Assembly (NCBI GenBank): GCA_031969915.1
Contig: DALYJJ010000038.1
Coordinates: 1-44,993 of the forward strand
Direction of reading: 5' to 3'
Length of the DNA: 44,993 bases
Source of the DNA: DALYJJ01 sp031969915
GTDB lineage: Bacteria; Acidobacteriota; Terriglobia; Bryobacterales; Bryobacteraceae
Shown: positions 33,888 to 42,349 of the stretch, piece by piece
How positions within the stretch are numbered: the stretch's first letter is position 1
Layout of the letters: each line of letters opens with the position of its first letter
Made by a program: the position numbers and the translations under genes
The notes under the pieces: generated by a model
Seen by the model: only the letters and a program-made list of their open reading frames with translations
The model's database searches: none
What the model was told of the DNA's origin: nothing

Positions 33888-34504
33888 GTATCGTCTTCAT
33901 CATCTCGGCGCCGTCGGGCTCGGGCAAGTCGACCCTGGTCGGCCGCTTGATGGCCGCGCTGCCGGCGCTTACCTTCTCGGTTTCTTACACCACGCGCGAG
34001 CCGCGCCCCGGCGAGCGCGACGGCGAGAGTTACTGCTTCGTCGCCCGGAGCGAGTTCGAGCGGATGATCGCGGCAGGCGAGTTCCTGGAGTACGTGGAGG
34101 CCTTTGGGAACTACTACGGAACGCCGCGGCGCGCCCTGGCCGAGTCGCGCGAGAAGGACCTGGACCTGGTGCTCGACATCGAGGTGAAAGGCGCGGCCGC
34201 GATTCTGAGCGAAGTGCCGGAAGCGGTTTCGGTCTTTATTCTGGCTCCTTCCCGGGAGGTGTTGGAGGCGCGGCTGCGCGCGCGCGGCGAAACGCGCAGC
34301 GACGTGATCGCCCGCCGCCTGGCGCGCGCGGGCATGGAGACCGGCCATTACGTCAACTACGACTACGTGCTGATCAATGACGATCTGGAGGAGACCGCGC
34401 AAAACCTGATCGGCATTGTCCGCGCCGAACGCGCGCGCCGGGCGCGGATGGTGGAGAAGATCCAGCCCATGCTCGAGACTTACCGGGCCGCACAGCCGCA
34501 ATGA
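33884..34504 (+). CDS. gmk: Guanylate kinase
   Basis: 206 residues, normal length. It phosphorylates GMP to GDP with ATP. The P-loop is SAPSGSGKST at 8-17, the GMP-binding motif SYTTREPRPGERDGESYCFV is near residues 34-53, and YGTPRRALAE and DLVLDIEVKGAA follow. The lid region (RLRARGETRSDVIARRLARA) is complete. It overlaps yicC and the following kinase-like gene by 4 bases each. Confidence 0.96.
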   Translation: MSIVFIISAPSGSGKSTLVGRLMAALPALTFSVSYTTREPRPGERDGESYCFVARSEFERMIAAGEFLEYVEAFGNYYGTPRRALAESREKDLDLVLDIEVKGAAAILSEVPEAVSVFILAPSREVLEARLRARGETRSDVIARRLARAGMETGHYVNYDYVLINDDLEETAQNLIGIVRAERARRARMVEKIQPMLETYRAAQPQ

Positions 34505-35460
34505 GCCTGATCACTATCTCCGGGGAGCCGGGCTGCCGCCAGGCGGAAGTGGCCCGGCTGGTGGCGCAGACCCTGCAATTCGAGTTGATCACTGAGAGCC
34601 GGCTGGAGACGCTGCTGAGCGAAGAATTCGGCGCCGGGAATGAGATTCCGGACAAGGCGTACCCCGCGGCCGTGGCCTCGGTGCTCGCCCATCTCGCCAC
34701 CGGGCATCACCTGGTCGCGGCCGTGGCGGGAGCGGAACTGATCTTCGTCCGTTTCGCCAACGTACTGCGGGCTCATGTGGTGGCCCCGGAGGCCTCGCGC
34801 ATCGGCTTGCTCATGATCGACCGGCGCCTCGACCGGCCCTCGGCCAAGAAGGCGCTGAAGGAAATGGAGACCGCGCGCCGCGGCCTGCGCAAGCGCCGCT
34901 TCGGCCGCGCCACCGTCGATCCTCACGCCTTCGACCTGGTTTTGAACTCGGAGAACCTCGACGTGGAGGCGGCCGCCGCGGTCCTGTGCGCGGCCGCGGA
35001 CCAGCGCGGTCTGCGCGAGGGCGGACTGCTGTCCGCCGCCGCTGGAGCGCAGTTCCAGTTCCGGCTTCGGCTCGACCTCGCCAAACACGGGATCCAACCG
35101 AACGGCCGCGCGCAACTCAAGCACGCCTCGTTCGGACACCCCAGCGAGGAGATCTTCGCCAACCTCCTGGACTTCTATCGCATCGCCTGGGAGTACGAGC
35201 CGAGGAGCTTTCCCGTGGCCTGGGACAAGGACGGCCGCGTGCTTGAGTCGTTCACCCCGGACTTCTATTTGCCCGAGTTCGACCTCTACGTCGAACTCAC
35301 TACGATGAAGCAGTCGCTGGTCACCAAGAAGAACCGCAAAGTGAAACTGTTGCGGCAAATCTATCCGGGCATCAACATCCAGGTGTTCTACGAGAAGGAC
35401 TTCCAGAACCTTGTCTTCAAGTACGGCCTGACGGCGGAGCGCGCGGAGGCGCGGACGTGA
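34501..35460 (+). CDS. Fusion of cytidylate-kinase-like domain and putative nuclease-fold domain
   Basis: 319 residues. Residues 1-170 follow the Cytidylate_kin_2 pattern: LITISGEPGCRQAEVARLVA at the P-loop place (no GK[S/T], as is usual in this family), RPSAKKALKEMETARRGLRK and PHAFDLVLNSENLDVEA. Residues 195-319 are a separate domain: GHPSEEIFANLLDFYRIAWE, SFTPDFYLPEFDLYVELTTM and LLRQIYPGINIQVFYEKDF. The Glu, Asp and E-L-T series is what a PD-(D/E)XK nuclease core looks like, though the expected Lys after the last acid is not clear. Its ATG overlaps gmk and its stop overlaps hpt. Function unknown. Confidence 0.7.
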   Translation: MSLITISGEPGCRQAEVARLVAQTLQFELITESRLETLLSEEFGAGNEIPDKAYPAAVASVLAHLATGHHLVAAVAGAELIFVRFANVLRAHVVAPEASRIGLLMIDRRLDRPSAKKALKEMETARRGLRKRRFGRATVDPHAFDLVLNSENLDVEAAAAVLCAAADQRGLREGGLLSAAAGAQFQFRLRLDLAKHGIQPNGRAQLKHASFGHPSEEIFANLLDFYRIAWEYEPRSFPVAWDKDGRVLESFTPDFYLPEFDLYVELTTMKQSLVTKKNRKVKLLRQIYPGINIQVFYEKDFQNLVFKYGLTAERAEART

Positions 35461-36002
35461 ATCTCTTCAAGCCGCAGCCGAACAACATTGAGCGCGTGCT
35501 GTTCACCGAGGAGCAGATCGCCGAGCGGATCCGCGAGGTGGCGGGCGAGATCTCAGACCGGTATCAGAAAGGCGTGAAGCTGGTGGGTGTCCTGAAGGGC
35601 TCGATCTTCTTCCTCACCGCCCTGGCGCGCGAGATTACAGCGCCCGTCAAATTAGACCTGCTGGCCATCTCCAGCTTCTCGGCGAAGGCAGGCGCTCCGG
35701 GCGTGGTGCGGATTGCCAAGGACCTGGACGATTCGATTGAGGGCGAAGATGTCCTGCTGGTGGAGGACATCGTCGACACCGGATTCACGGCGCGCTACCT
35801 GCTCCAGACGCTCGCGGCACGAGGCCCGAACTCGCTCAGCCTTTGCACCCTGCTGGATCGGACCTCGCGGCGCATCGTACAGGTGCCGGTCGAATTTCGC
35901 TGCTTCGAAATTCCGGACCGGTTCGTGATCGGCTTCGGGCTCGACCACAAGCAGCTCTATCGCGACCTGCCGTTCATCGCCGTCCTCAAGCCGCGCGAGT
36001 AA
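35457..36002 (+). CDS. hpt: Hypoxanthine phosphoribosyltransferase
   Basis: 181 residues from GTG 35457 (GTGA overlap with the preceding stop). It converts hypoxanthine or guanine plus PRPP to IMP or GMP. The PRPP loop is VLLVEDIVDTGFTARYLL near residues 98-115. Early KLVGVLKGSIFFLTALAREI and late DRFVIGFGLDHKQLYRDLPF also match HPRT closely. Placed after gmk, it completes a GMP salvage pair: Hpt makes GMP and Gmk makes GDP. Confidence 0.95.
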   Translation: MNLFKPQPNNIERVLFTEEQIAERIREVAGEISDRYQKGVKLVGVLKGSIFFLTALAREITAPVKLDLLAISSFSAKAGAPGVVRIAKDLDDSIEGEDVLLVEDIVDTGFTARYLLQTLAARGPNSLSLCTLLDRTSRRIVQVPVEFRCFEIPDRFVIGFGLDHKQLYRDLPFIAVLKPRE

Positions 36003-36105
36003 CCCAGCCGTCATTCATCATTTCGTGTTGCTCATTTCGTCAAGCCGTCATGGCCTGTTCGCTAGCCTTGCGGGATAGTTCTGCAAGCCTTCCAAGAGAG
36101 GAATC

Positions 36106-38127
36106 GTGAACGGAAACACACTATTGACGATCTCTGCCGTCACCCTGGCGATGACGGCGTCCGCGTATGCGCAAGCCGGGCCCAGCCTGCGCTTCGCGCT
36201 CCCCGAGAAAACGCGTGTGCTCCAGGGCCAGTTGATGGACCTGGTGCTTGAGGTGCGCAACGCGGAAACGCTGAGCGGCCTGAAAGTGATGGCGGGCAGT
36301 GTCGACCTCACTTCCCGCTTCGGCGCCCCGTCGCGGGCGGACCTGGATTGTGACTCGACATCGGACTGGGTGCTTCGCGCCGATCTGCAGTCACTGGACG
36401 TCCCGGGTGAGATCAGGCTGGAGGCCACGGCCAGCGTCGGCGGCACGGCCGTGAGTGACAGCCGAATGATAACGGTTCGCGAGTTCAACGCGAACACCCT
36501 GCAGCGCCGGAACGTGATCCTCTTCATCGGAGACGCAATGGGCACGGCGTATCGCGACGCCGCGCGCCTGGTGGCTCGCTCGATCGTGAAAGACGGCAAG
36601 AACTCCTTCCGCGAGGGCTTCTTCGACGACCTGCTGGAGATGGACAAGATGCCGGTCTCGGGCATGGTGATGACCTACGGCACAGACTCGATCGTGCCCG
36701 ACTCCGCCAACACCGGCACGGCCTGGGCGGCCGGCAACAAGAGCTTCCTGAACGCGGTGAACGTGTTCACCGACGGGACCGATTGCAAGTGGCGCTTCAA
36801 CGGACAAGCCAACGCCGCCAACGCCGGTTTCATCCAGGACAATCCGCGCGTGGAGAACCTCTGGCAGTATCTGAAGCGCCGCTTCGGATACCGCACCGGT
36901 ATCGTCACCACCGCGGCGGTGACCGACGCGACTCCGGCGGTGCAAGGGGCCTACAGCGGCTTCCGCCAGATGCGCCTCGAGATCGCCCGGCAGTACCGCG
37001 AGAACCCGATGCTGGGAGGCCGTCCGGCCTTCGATGTGATTCTGGGCGGCGGCGCCGACCCGTTCACCGCCGCGGGCCGCACCGACGGCCGCAACCTGAT
37101 TCAGGAGTTTCGCAGCCTGGGTTATGAGTACGTGACGAACGCCACCCAGCTTCGCGCCGTCCGTCCCTGGCAGAGCCGCGTGGTCGGCCTCTTCAAAGGC
37201 TCAGCGACCCCCGCTCCGGCGGCCAACGGTATCGGCACGGCCTCCGACGTCAACATGGACGTCGCCTACGACAAGCTCGGCCTCACGAAGCCGGCCTCGG
37301 AGCCGTCGGCGAACCTCGGCGCTTTCACCGATCAGCCGATGCTCGAACTCATGACCGAGAAGGCGATCGAGTTCCTTGGCGCGCCCACGCTGTTCGGCAA
37401 CGCGCCCTTCATTCTGATGGTTGAGGCCGCTTCGATCGACAAACAGTCGCATCCCAACAACGCCGCCGGCACCATCTGGGACACCATCGAGTTCGACAAG
37501 TCGATCGGCGTAGCCCGCTCCTGGGCTGCCAAGCGTCCCAACAAGGACACGCTGATCGTGGTCACCGCCGACCACGACCAGTCGATGCACATCATCGGCG
37601 TGAGCAACACGCCGGACGACGAGTACTTCTCCCGCACCAAGAGCGAGCGCATCACCTATCGCACCGCGCGCGGCGAGCAGAACTTCACCGTGTGGGGCGA
37701 CTCGTTGACCAACGCCCGCGCCGGCTTGCCGTTCATCAACGGCAGCACCGGCAGTTCGAACAACGCTGGTACGGGCGGCATGCCCGGCACGTTCACCTGG
37801 ACCACGAACAACAACGATCCCGCCTCGGCCGGCTACTCCACCTACTTCGGCTCGCCCGCCTATCGCCTGGACGACCGCACCGGCTATCCCGTGAACTCGG
37901 GCGCCGGCCTGCGCCGCCTGTCGGTGGGCTTCCGCACCGGCGACCATACCGGATCGAGCGTTCCGGTCACCGCCGAGGGCCCGGGGGCGTTCCTGTTCAC
38001 CGGCTACATGGACCAGTCCGACATCTTCTTCAAGATGGCGGCGGCAATCTCGAACGATACGTCGGACGCGGACAAACTCGTGGAGGCGCTCAATTCCACG
38101 CGCTGGCCGAAGTCAGTCGGAAAGTAG
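36106..38127 (+). CDS. Secreted alkaline phosphatase (PhoA superfamily)
   Basis: 673 residues from GTG 36106, preceded by AGAGGA; the signal peptide is LLTISAVTLAMTASAYAQ. An extra domain of about 105 residues (25-130, strand-rich) precedes the catalytic part. That part shows metal site NVILFIGDAMG (Asp143), nucleophile Ser200 in PDSANTGTAWAAG, DVILGGGADPF, VVTADHDQSMH and GDHTGSSVPVTAEGPGA. It should release phosphate from organic esters outside the cytoplasm. It is longer than E. coli PhoA (471) because of the N-terminal domain and a Ser/Gly/Asn-rich insertion. Confidence 0.92.
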   Translation: MNGNTLLTISAVTLAMTASAYAQAGPSLRFALPEKTRVLQGQLMDLVLEVRNAETLSGLKVMAGSVDLTSRFGAPSRADLDCDSTSDWVLRADLQSLDVPGEIRLEATASVGGTAVSDSRMITVREFNANTLQRRNVILFIGDAMGTAYRDAARLVARSIVKDGKNSFREGFFDDLLEMDKMPVSGMVMTYGTDSIVPDSANTGTAWAAGNKSFLNAVNVFTDGTDCKWRFNGQANAANAGFIQDNPRVENLWQYLKRRFGYRTGIVTTAAVTDATPAVQGAYSGFRQMRLEIARQYRENPMLGGRPAFDVILGGGADPFTAAGRTDGRNLIQEFRSLGYEYVTNATQLRAVRPWQSRVVGLFKGSATPAPAANGIGTASDVNMDVAYDKLGLTKPASEPSANLGAFTDQPMLELMTEKAIEFLGAPTLFGNAPFILMVEAASIDKQSHPNNAAGTIWDTIEFDKSIGVARSWAAKRPNKDTLIVVTADHDQSMHIIGVSNTPDDEYFSRTKSERITYRTARGEQNFTVWGDSLTNARAGLPFINGSTGSSNNAGTGGMPGTFTWTTNNNDPASAGYSTYFGSPAYRLDDRTGYPVNSGAGLRRLSVGFRTGDHTGSSVPVTAEGPGAFLFTGYMDQSDIFFKMAAAISNDTSDADKLVEALNSTRWPKSVGK

Positions 38128-38137
38128 GAGCGTTCGA

Positions 38138-38668
38138 ATGCTTCGAGTTGTCACTCTGGGGGCGCTGCTTGCCGCGGCGCCCCTGTTTTCCGGCATGTCC
38201 GAGGCGCGCGACCCTCGCGTCGCGCGGGACCAGATCGTTTGGTTCCAATTGACCGAGAGCCGCGAGCAGGCTGCAAAACTCCTCGGCGCTCCCTCCACCG
38301 TCGCTCACTTCGGAACCGATTTCATCTCCTGGCAGTACCAAGGCGGCGACGTCGATCACCACGAGTATTCCCATCAACTGGTATTCCGTAAGTCCGATGG
38401 AAAGCTGGCCAGCGTCACACGCAACTATGAACCCGGGCGAAACGTGGATCCGCTCTTTCCGGCGCGCGTGAGCTCGGTTCACCACTTCCCCAATGCGGAG
38501 AAGCCCCAGCTCAGCCTGAGGTTGCGAAGACTTCCGGGCGGCCGCGTGTTGATGGCCATGGGCTCGCCCAAGCCCGGCTCCCTCACCACCCAACTCGTCT
38601 TGATGCGCGAGGACGACTTGCCGGCCCTCTATCCCTGGATCCGCCTGCCGGAACGGAACGCCCGGTAG
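38138..38668 (+). CDS. Secreted protein of unknown function
   Basis: 176 residues starting 10 bases after the phosphatase stop, so probably co-transcribed. A signal peptide (LRVVTLGALLAAAPLFSG) is followed by a small strand-and-helix domain: QIVWFQLTESREQAAKLLGA and DFISWQYQGGDVDHHEYSHQ, then QLVFRKSDGKLASVTRNYEP. The helix REQAAKLLGAPS with following strands is loosely like SmpA/BLIP-type folds. I do not recognise a family. The two His pairs could bind metal. Confidence 0.65.
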   Translation: MLRVVTLGALLAAAPLFSGMSEARDPRVARDQIVWFQLTESREQAAKLLGAPSTVAHFGTDFISWQYQGGDVDHHEYSHQLVFRKSDGKLASVTRNYEPGRNVDPLFPARVSSVHHFPNAEKPQLSLRLRRLPGGRVLMAMGSPKPGSLTTQLVLMREDDLPALYPWIRLPERNAR

Positions 38669-38670
38669 GG

Positions 38671-39810
38671 CTACCCGGCTTTCTTCTTTGCCTTCGCCTT
38701 GTCCGTGAGCATCCGGATCAGTTTGGTCTCCTCGGGCCGATAAGGCGCGCCGTCCGTTCTGAACACCTCGTGGAACCAGATCTTCGGCTCACGCCCTCCG
38801 GTGTATGCCTGCCGCCAGGAGTCCCACGGAAGGTGCGTCTGCGTCTTGCCCTGCACCAGGCCCCAGTTGATCGCCGCAACCCCGTACTCGAGCGCCACGG
38901 GAAGGCTGCCTTCAAAGGTGCTGTTGTTGCCGCGCGCCATGTACTCGGTGCACAGGATGGGCCGTTTGTAGCCTTGGAGCGAGACGATGCGGGCCCGGAA
39001 GGAATCCGCGCCCTCATAGTTGTGGAAGCTGATCACGTCGCTTTCCTCGATTTGTACCCGCTCGAGGGGAGTGAGTTTTTCGAGCTTGGACCAATCCGGG
39101 CTCTTCCACAATCCGCTGGTCAAGGGTTGCGTGGCTCCCGCGGCGCGCGCCCACGCGAACGATTGCTTCAGCAGCGGCAATACGAGATCCACCTTGTTCC
39201 GGGGCTCGACCTTGACGTAGGCCGGATCGTTCATATTGTCAGGCTCATTCCAGACGTCCCAGGCGAGCACGCGCGTGTCGTTGGCAAACGCGCCCACCAC
39301 ACCTTTCAGGTACGCCTCCAGCCGCGCCGCCTGTGACGGATCGGCCAGCGCCTTGGCGCCCGGTCCCTGCACCCAGCCGGAGTTATGCACGCCCGGCTTC
39401 GGCGCCCGCTGCTTACCCAGCGCCGGGAACGGATCCCAGCAGGAATCGAACAATACCAGCATCGGACGAATCCCATGCTTGGCCGCGATCCCCAGAAACT
39501 GATCGATGCGTTTGCGATAGCCGGCGGCGTCCTGCTGCCAGGGAAGGTCGTGCAGGTAGACACGCATGGTGTTCATACCGATCGCGGCCGCCCAGCCCAA
39601 CTCCTTATCGATGGTTGCCGGGTCGAACGTGTCGGCCTGCCAGAACTCCAGTTGGTTGATGGCGTTGGCGGGCGAGTAGTTCGCTCCCACCAGCCACGGC
39701 TGCCGGGCATACCAGGCATTCGCCTTCGCCGGGGTCCAGCGTCCCGGCTGCGCGGTCAACGCGCCGCAACCCAAAGAGAAAACCACCGCCGCCGCAAGGA
39801 ATGCTCTCAT
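38671..39810 (-). CDS. Secreted GH5-like glycoside hydrolase
   Basis: 379 residues with a signal peptide (RAFLAAAVVFSLGCGALTA; the Cys at 15 might make it a lipoprotein). The TIM-barrel signatures of clan GH-A are present: GMNTMRVYLHDLPWQ, GIRPMLVLFDSCWD, acid/base Glu189 in WDVWNEP, DVISFHNYEG and nucleophile Glu289 in LCTEYMARG. The last residues are Lys/Ala repeats. The substrate within GH5 (mannan, xylan, cellulose or other) is not readable. It is convergent with the gene ending at 38668. Confidence 0.85.
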   Translation of the reverse strand: MRAFLAAAVVFSLGCGALTAQPGRWTPAKANAWYARQPWLVGANYSPANAINQLEFWQADTFDPATIDKELGWAAAIGMNTMRVYLHDLPWQQDAAGYRKRIDQFLGIAAKHGIRPMLVLFDSCWDPFPALGKQRAPKPGVHNSGWVQGPGAKALADPSQAARLEAYLKGVVGAFANDTRVLAWDVWNEPDNMNDPAYVKVEPRNKVDLVLPLLKQSFAWARAAGATQPLTSGLWKSPDWSKLEKLTPLERVQIEESDVISFHNYEGADSFRARIVSLQGYKRPILCTEYMARGNNSTFEGSLPVALEYGVAAINWGLVQGKTQTHLPWDSWRQAYTGGREPKIWFHEVFRTDGAPYRPEETKLIRMLTDKAKAKKKAG

Positions 39811-39846
39811 TTTCGCTCCCGAGCCATGATACGCCGCTCGGGACGT

Positions 39847-41235
39847 CTACTGCGCGTGCGCGGCGGACCAGCGCTCCGGCACCATCGCCAGACTCTTCAG
39901 CTTCGCGGCGAGCGTCGTCCGCTTCAGCCTCAGCATGTCCGCCGCCTGGCTCTTGTTGCCTCCCGTCTTCGTAAGCGCCTGCTCCAGGATGTGCCGTTCA
40001 ATGGTGCTCACCGTCGATTCGAAGTCGAGCCCGTCGTCGGGAAGCGGCACCAGCGGCGTCCGGTGGGTATCCGGGGCCGGAGGCTTCGTCGCTGCCGGCA
40101 ATCGGAAGTCGCCCGGGTAGAGCACGTTCGCATCGCCGCTCAAAGCGATCGCCATCTCCACGGCGTTTTCAAGCTGCCGGACGTTCCCCGGCCAATCGTA
40201 GCGGGTGAGGCGGTCCAGCGTCTCCGCGGCCACGCGCCGCAGCGGGACGTCCTCCTGCCGGCAGACCTTATCGATGAAGTAGCGAACCAGAATCGGGATA
40301 TCCCGCGGCCTCTCCCGCAGCGGAGGCACGGTGATGGGAACCACGTTCAGCCGGTAGTAGAGGTCCTCCCGGAACCGGCCCTCGCGGATCCGCCGGACCA
40401 GGTCGACGTTGGTGGCGGCGATCACGCGCACGTCCACCTTCACCGTCTCCCCGCTCCCCAACCGCTGGAACTCGCGTTCCTGCAGCACGCGCAGCAGTTT
40501 GGCCTGCGTCTCCAAAGGGATCTCGCCGATTTCATCCAGGAAAATCGTTCCGCGGTGCGCCTGCTCGAACCGGCCCGCTCTCTGTTGGAGGGCTCCCGTG
40601 AATGCCCCCTTGACGTGCCCGAACAGCTCCGCCTCCAGAAGGTTCTCGGGAATCGCGCTGCAGTTCACCGCCACCATCGGAAGATGCGCCCGCGGGCTGG
40701 CCAGGTGGATCGCGCGCGCCACCACTTCCTTGCCGGTCCCCGTTTCACCCGTAATCAGCACCGTCGACCGCCGGGGGCCGACCAACCCCACCAGGTGCGC
40801 CACGTTGCGCATGGCTTCGCTATCGCCCACCAGCGTCTCCCGCCACGACTGCTCCTCGCCCACGCCACCCTCGCCGTTCCGCACCGAAAGCGTCGCGAAC
40901 GCCGCCTTCACTTCCTCCTCGGAGGGCGAAGGCCCCAGCACCGAATGCGCCCCCAACTTGGTGAGCCGCACCACTTCCTGTAGCGTCGGATTCCGATGTT
41001 GGATTACCACCGGAACCGCCCGGTCCGCGCTCTGCGCTTCCTCCAGGATGCCATCCGCGCTCCAACCGGCAATCGGTACGCTCGCCATCACCACGTCGTA
41101 AGAACAAACGCGCATCCGCGAGAAACCGTCCCACGGGTCCCGAGCCGCCTCCCACTCCGCAGCCGCCGCACTGGCCATGTCCAGAATGGCAGGCGCCGGC
41201 TGCGCCTCCGGAGATCCGATCCAAAGTGCTTTCAT
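39847..41235 (-). CDS. Sigma-54-dependent response-regulator-like activator (NtrC type)
   Basis: 462 residues from ATG 41235; an ATG at 41295 would add 20 residues. The first 115 residues resemble a receiver fold (YDVVMASVPIAG, AVPVVIQHRN, LTKLGAHSVLGPSPSEEEV), but the phospho-acceptor Asp environment is not clear. The AAA+ domain has Walker A ITGETGTGKE, the sigma-54 contact loop GAFTGA, Walker B GTIFLDEIGEI and the R-finger region EDLYYRLNVVPI. A Fis helix-turn-helix (GGNKSQAADMLRLKRTTLAA) ends it. It should activate sigma-54 promoters; no -24/-12 site was found nearby. Its partner kinase is not adjacent. Confidence 0.9.
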   Translation of the reverse strand: MKALWIGSPEAQPAPAILDMASAAAAEWEAARDPWDGFSRMRVCSYDVVMASVPIAGWSADGILEEAQSADRAVPVVIQHRNPTLQEVVRLTKLGAHSVLGPSPSEEEVKAAFATLSVRNGEGGVGEEQSWRETLVGDSEAMRNVAHLVGLVGPRRSTVLITGETGTGKEVVARAIHLASPRAHLPMVAVNCSAIPENLLEAELFGHVKGAFTGALQQRAGRFEQAHRGTIFLDEIGEIPLETQAKLLRVLQEREFQRLGSGETVKVDVRVIAATNVDLVRRIREGRFREDLYYRLNVVPITVPPLRERPRDIPILVRYFIDKVCRQEDVPLRRVAAETLDRLTRYDWPGNVRQLENAVEMAIALSGDANVLYPGDFRLPAATKPPAPDTHRTPLVPLPDDGLDFESTVSTIERHILEQALTKTGGNKSQAADMLRLKRTTLAAKLKSLAMVPERWSAAHAQ

Positions 41236-41392
41236 CCCTGATTGCTCGCTCTCTTCATCATTCGAACTCGCACTCAAGCATCCATCGGACGCCACGGGCG
41301 AAGCTTTATTCGCTTTTTTTACGTACCACCCGGCAACGCGCGGGCTACTCCTGGGGGAGGATCTTAGCCGGCACTCGCGCTACGTTGGTGCT

Positions 41393-42349
41393 ATGCCCGA
41401 TGTCTTGCCGTGGCTGCTCGATGGCGATCCCGCCATCCGGTGGCAGGCGCTGCGGGACCTGTGCGGCGCTCCGGCCCGGGACGTTGCGCGGGCGCGGGCG
41501 CTCGTCGCGCGCGAAGGATGGGGCGCGGCGTTTCTCGCGCGCCAGGACGAGGCCGGCACGTGGGCCGGCGCGCTCTATTCGCCGAAGTGGACGTCCACCA
41601 CGTACACGCTCCTCGATCTGCGCTGCCTCGGCCTGCCGCCCGGCAACCCACAGGCGCGCCGCGGATGCCGCGTGTTGCTGCGGGAAGGGTTTCACACCGA
41701 CGGCGGCATCAACTTCTGGAAGCGTTGGACGAAGACGAGCGAGACGTGCGTCACGGGCATCGTGCTCAGTGTGCTCGCCCACTTCCGGCTCACGGACCGG
41801 CGCATCCCGGAGATCGCCGCGCACCTCTGCCGCGTGCAGATGGCCGACGGCGGCTGGAACTGCCAGAGCGTGCGCGGCGCCACCCACGGCTCCTTCCACA
41901 CCACGATCCTGGCGCTCGAGGCTCTCCTGGAGTACGAACGCGCTTTCGGCAGCCAGGAGAAGGTGGGCGAAGCGCAACGCCGCGGCCGCGAGTTCCTGCT
42001 GGTGCACCGCCTCTTCCGATCTCACCGCACGGGCAAAGTGGTGAAGCCGCAATTCCTCCGCGCCGTGTTCCCTTCCCGCTGGCATTACGACACGCTGCGC
42101 GCCCTCGACTATTTCCAGGCCGCCGGGGCGCCTCGCGATCCGCGCCTCCAGGATGCGATCGCGATTCTCGAACGCGACCGGGAAGCCGGCGGCCAGTGGC
42201 GGCTGCCGCGGGGATATCCGGGCCGCGTCTGGTTTGAAATGGAACCGGCCGGTGCCCCGAGCCGGTGGAACACGCTCCGTGCTTTGCGCGTGCTGCGTTG
42301 GTGGTCAGGCGCCGAGTCTCAGCACGGTGGCGTAGAAAGCGCCCGCTAA
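41393..42349 (+). CDS. Squalene-cyclase/prenyltransferase-like alpha-toroid protein
   Basis: 318 residues starting at ATG 41393 (MPDVLPWLLDGDPAIRWQAL). The repeats AEREGWGAAFLARQDE-type and CRVQMADGGWNCQSVRGATH, SFHTTILALEALLEYE, SRWHYDTLRALDYFQAAGA and SRWNTLRALRVLRWW show the paired helices of an alpha/alpha toroid. The QxxDGGW-like turn is seen in squalene-hopene cyclases. A true cyclase has DxDD and about 630 residues; neither is present, so this is a half-sized relative of unknown activity. It overlaps the sulfatase tail-to-tail by 45 bases. Confidence 0.78.
   Translation: MPDVLPWLLDGDPAIRWQALRDLCGAPARDVARARALVAREGWGAAFLARQDEAGTWAGALYSPKWTSTTYTLLDLRCLGLPPGNPQARRGCRVLLREGFHTDGGINFWKRWTKTSETCVTGIVLSVLAHFRLTDRRIPEIAAHLCRVQMADGGWNCQSVRGATHGSFHTTILALEALLEYERAFGSQEKVGEAQRRGREFLLVHRLFRSHRTGKVVKPQFLRAVFPSRWHYDTLRALDYFQAAGAPRDPRLQDAIAILERDREAGGQWRLPRGYPGRVWFEMEPAGAPSRWNTLRALRVLRWWSGAESQHGGVESAR

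Noticed and set aside
36003..36105. Terminator or small RNA between hpt and the phosphatase gene
   Set aside because: No stable GC stem followed by a T-run; the 103 bases show nothing convincing except the ribosome-binding site.
41236..41392. Possible sigma-54 (-24/-12) promoter in the gap beside the sigma-54 activator
   Set aside because: A GG...GC pair exists on the minus strand but is 12 rather than 10 bases apart.
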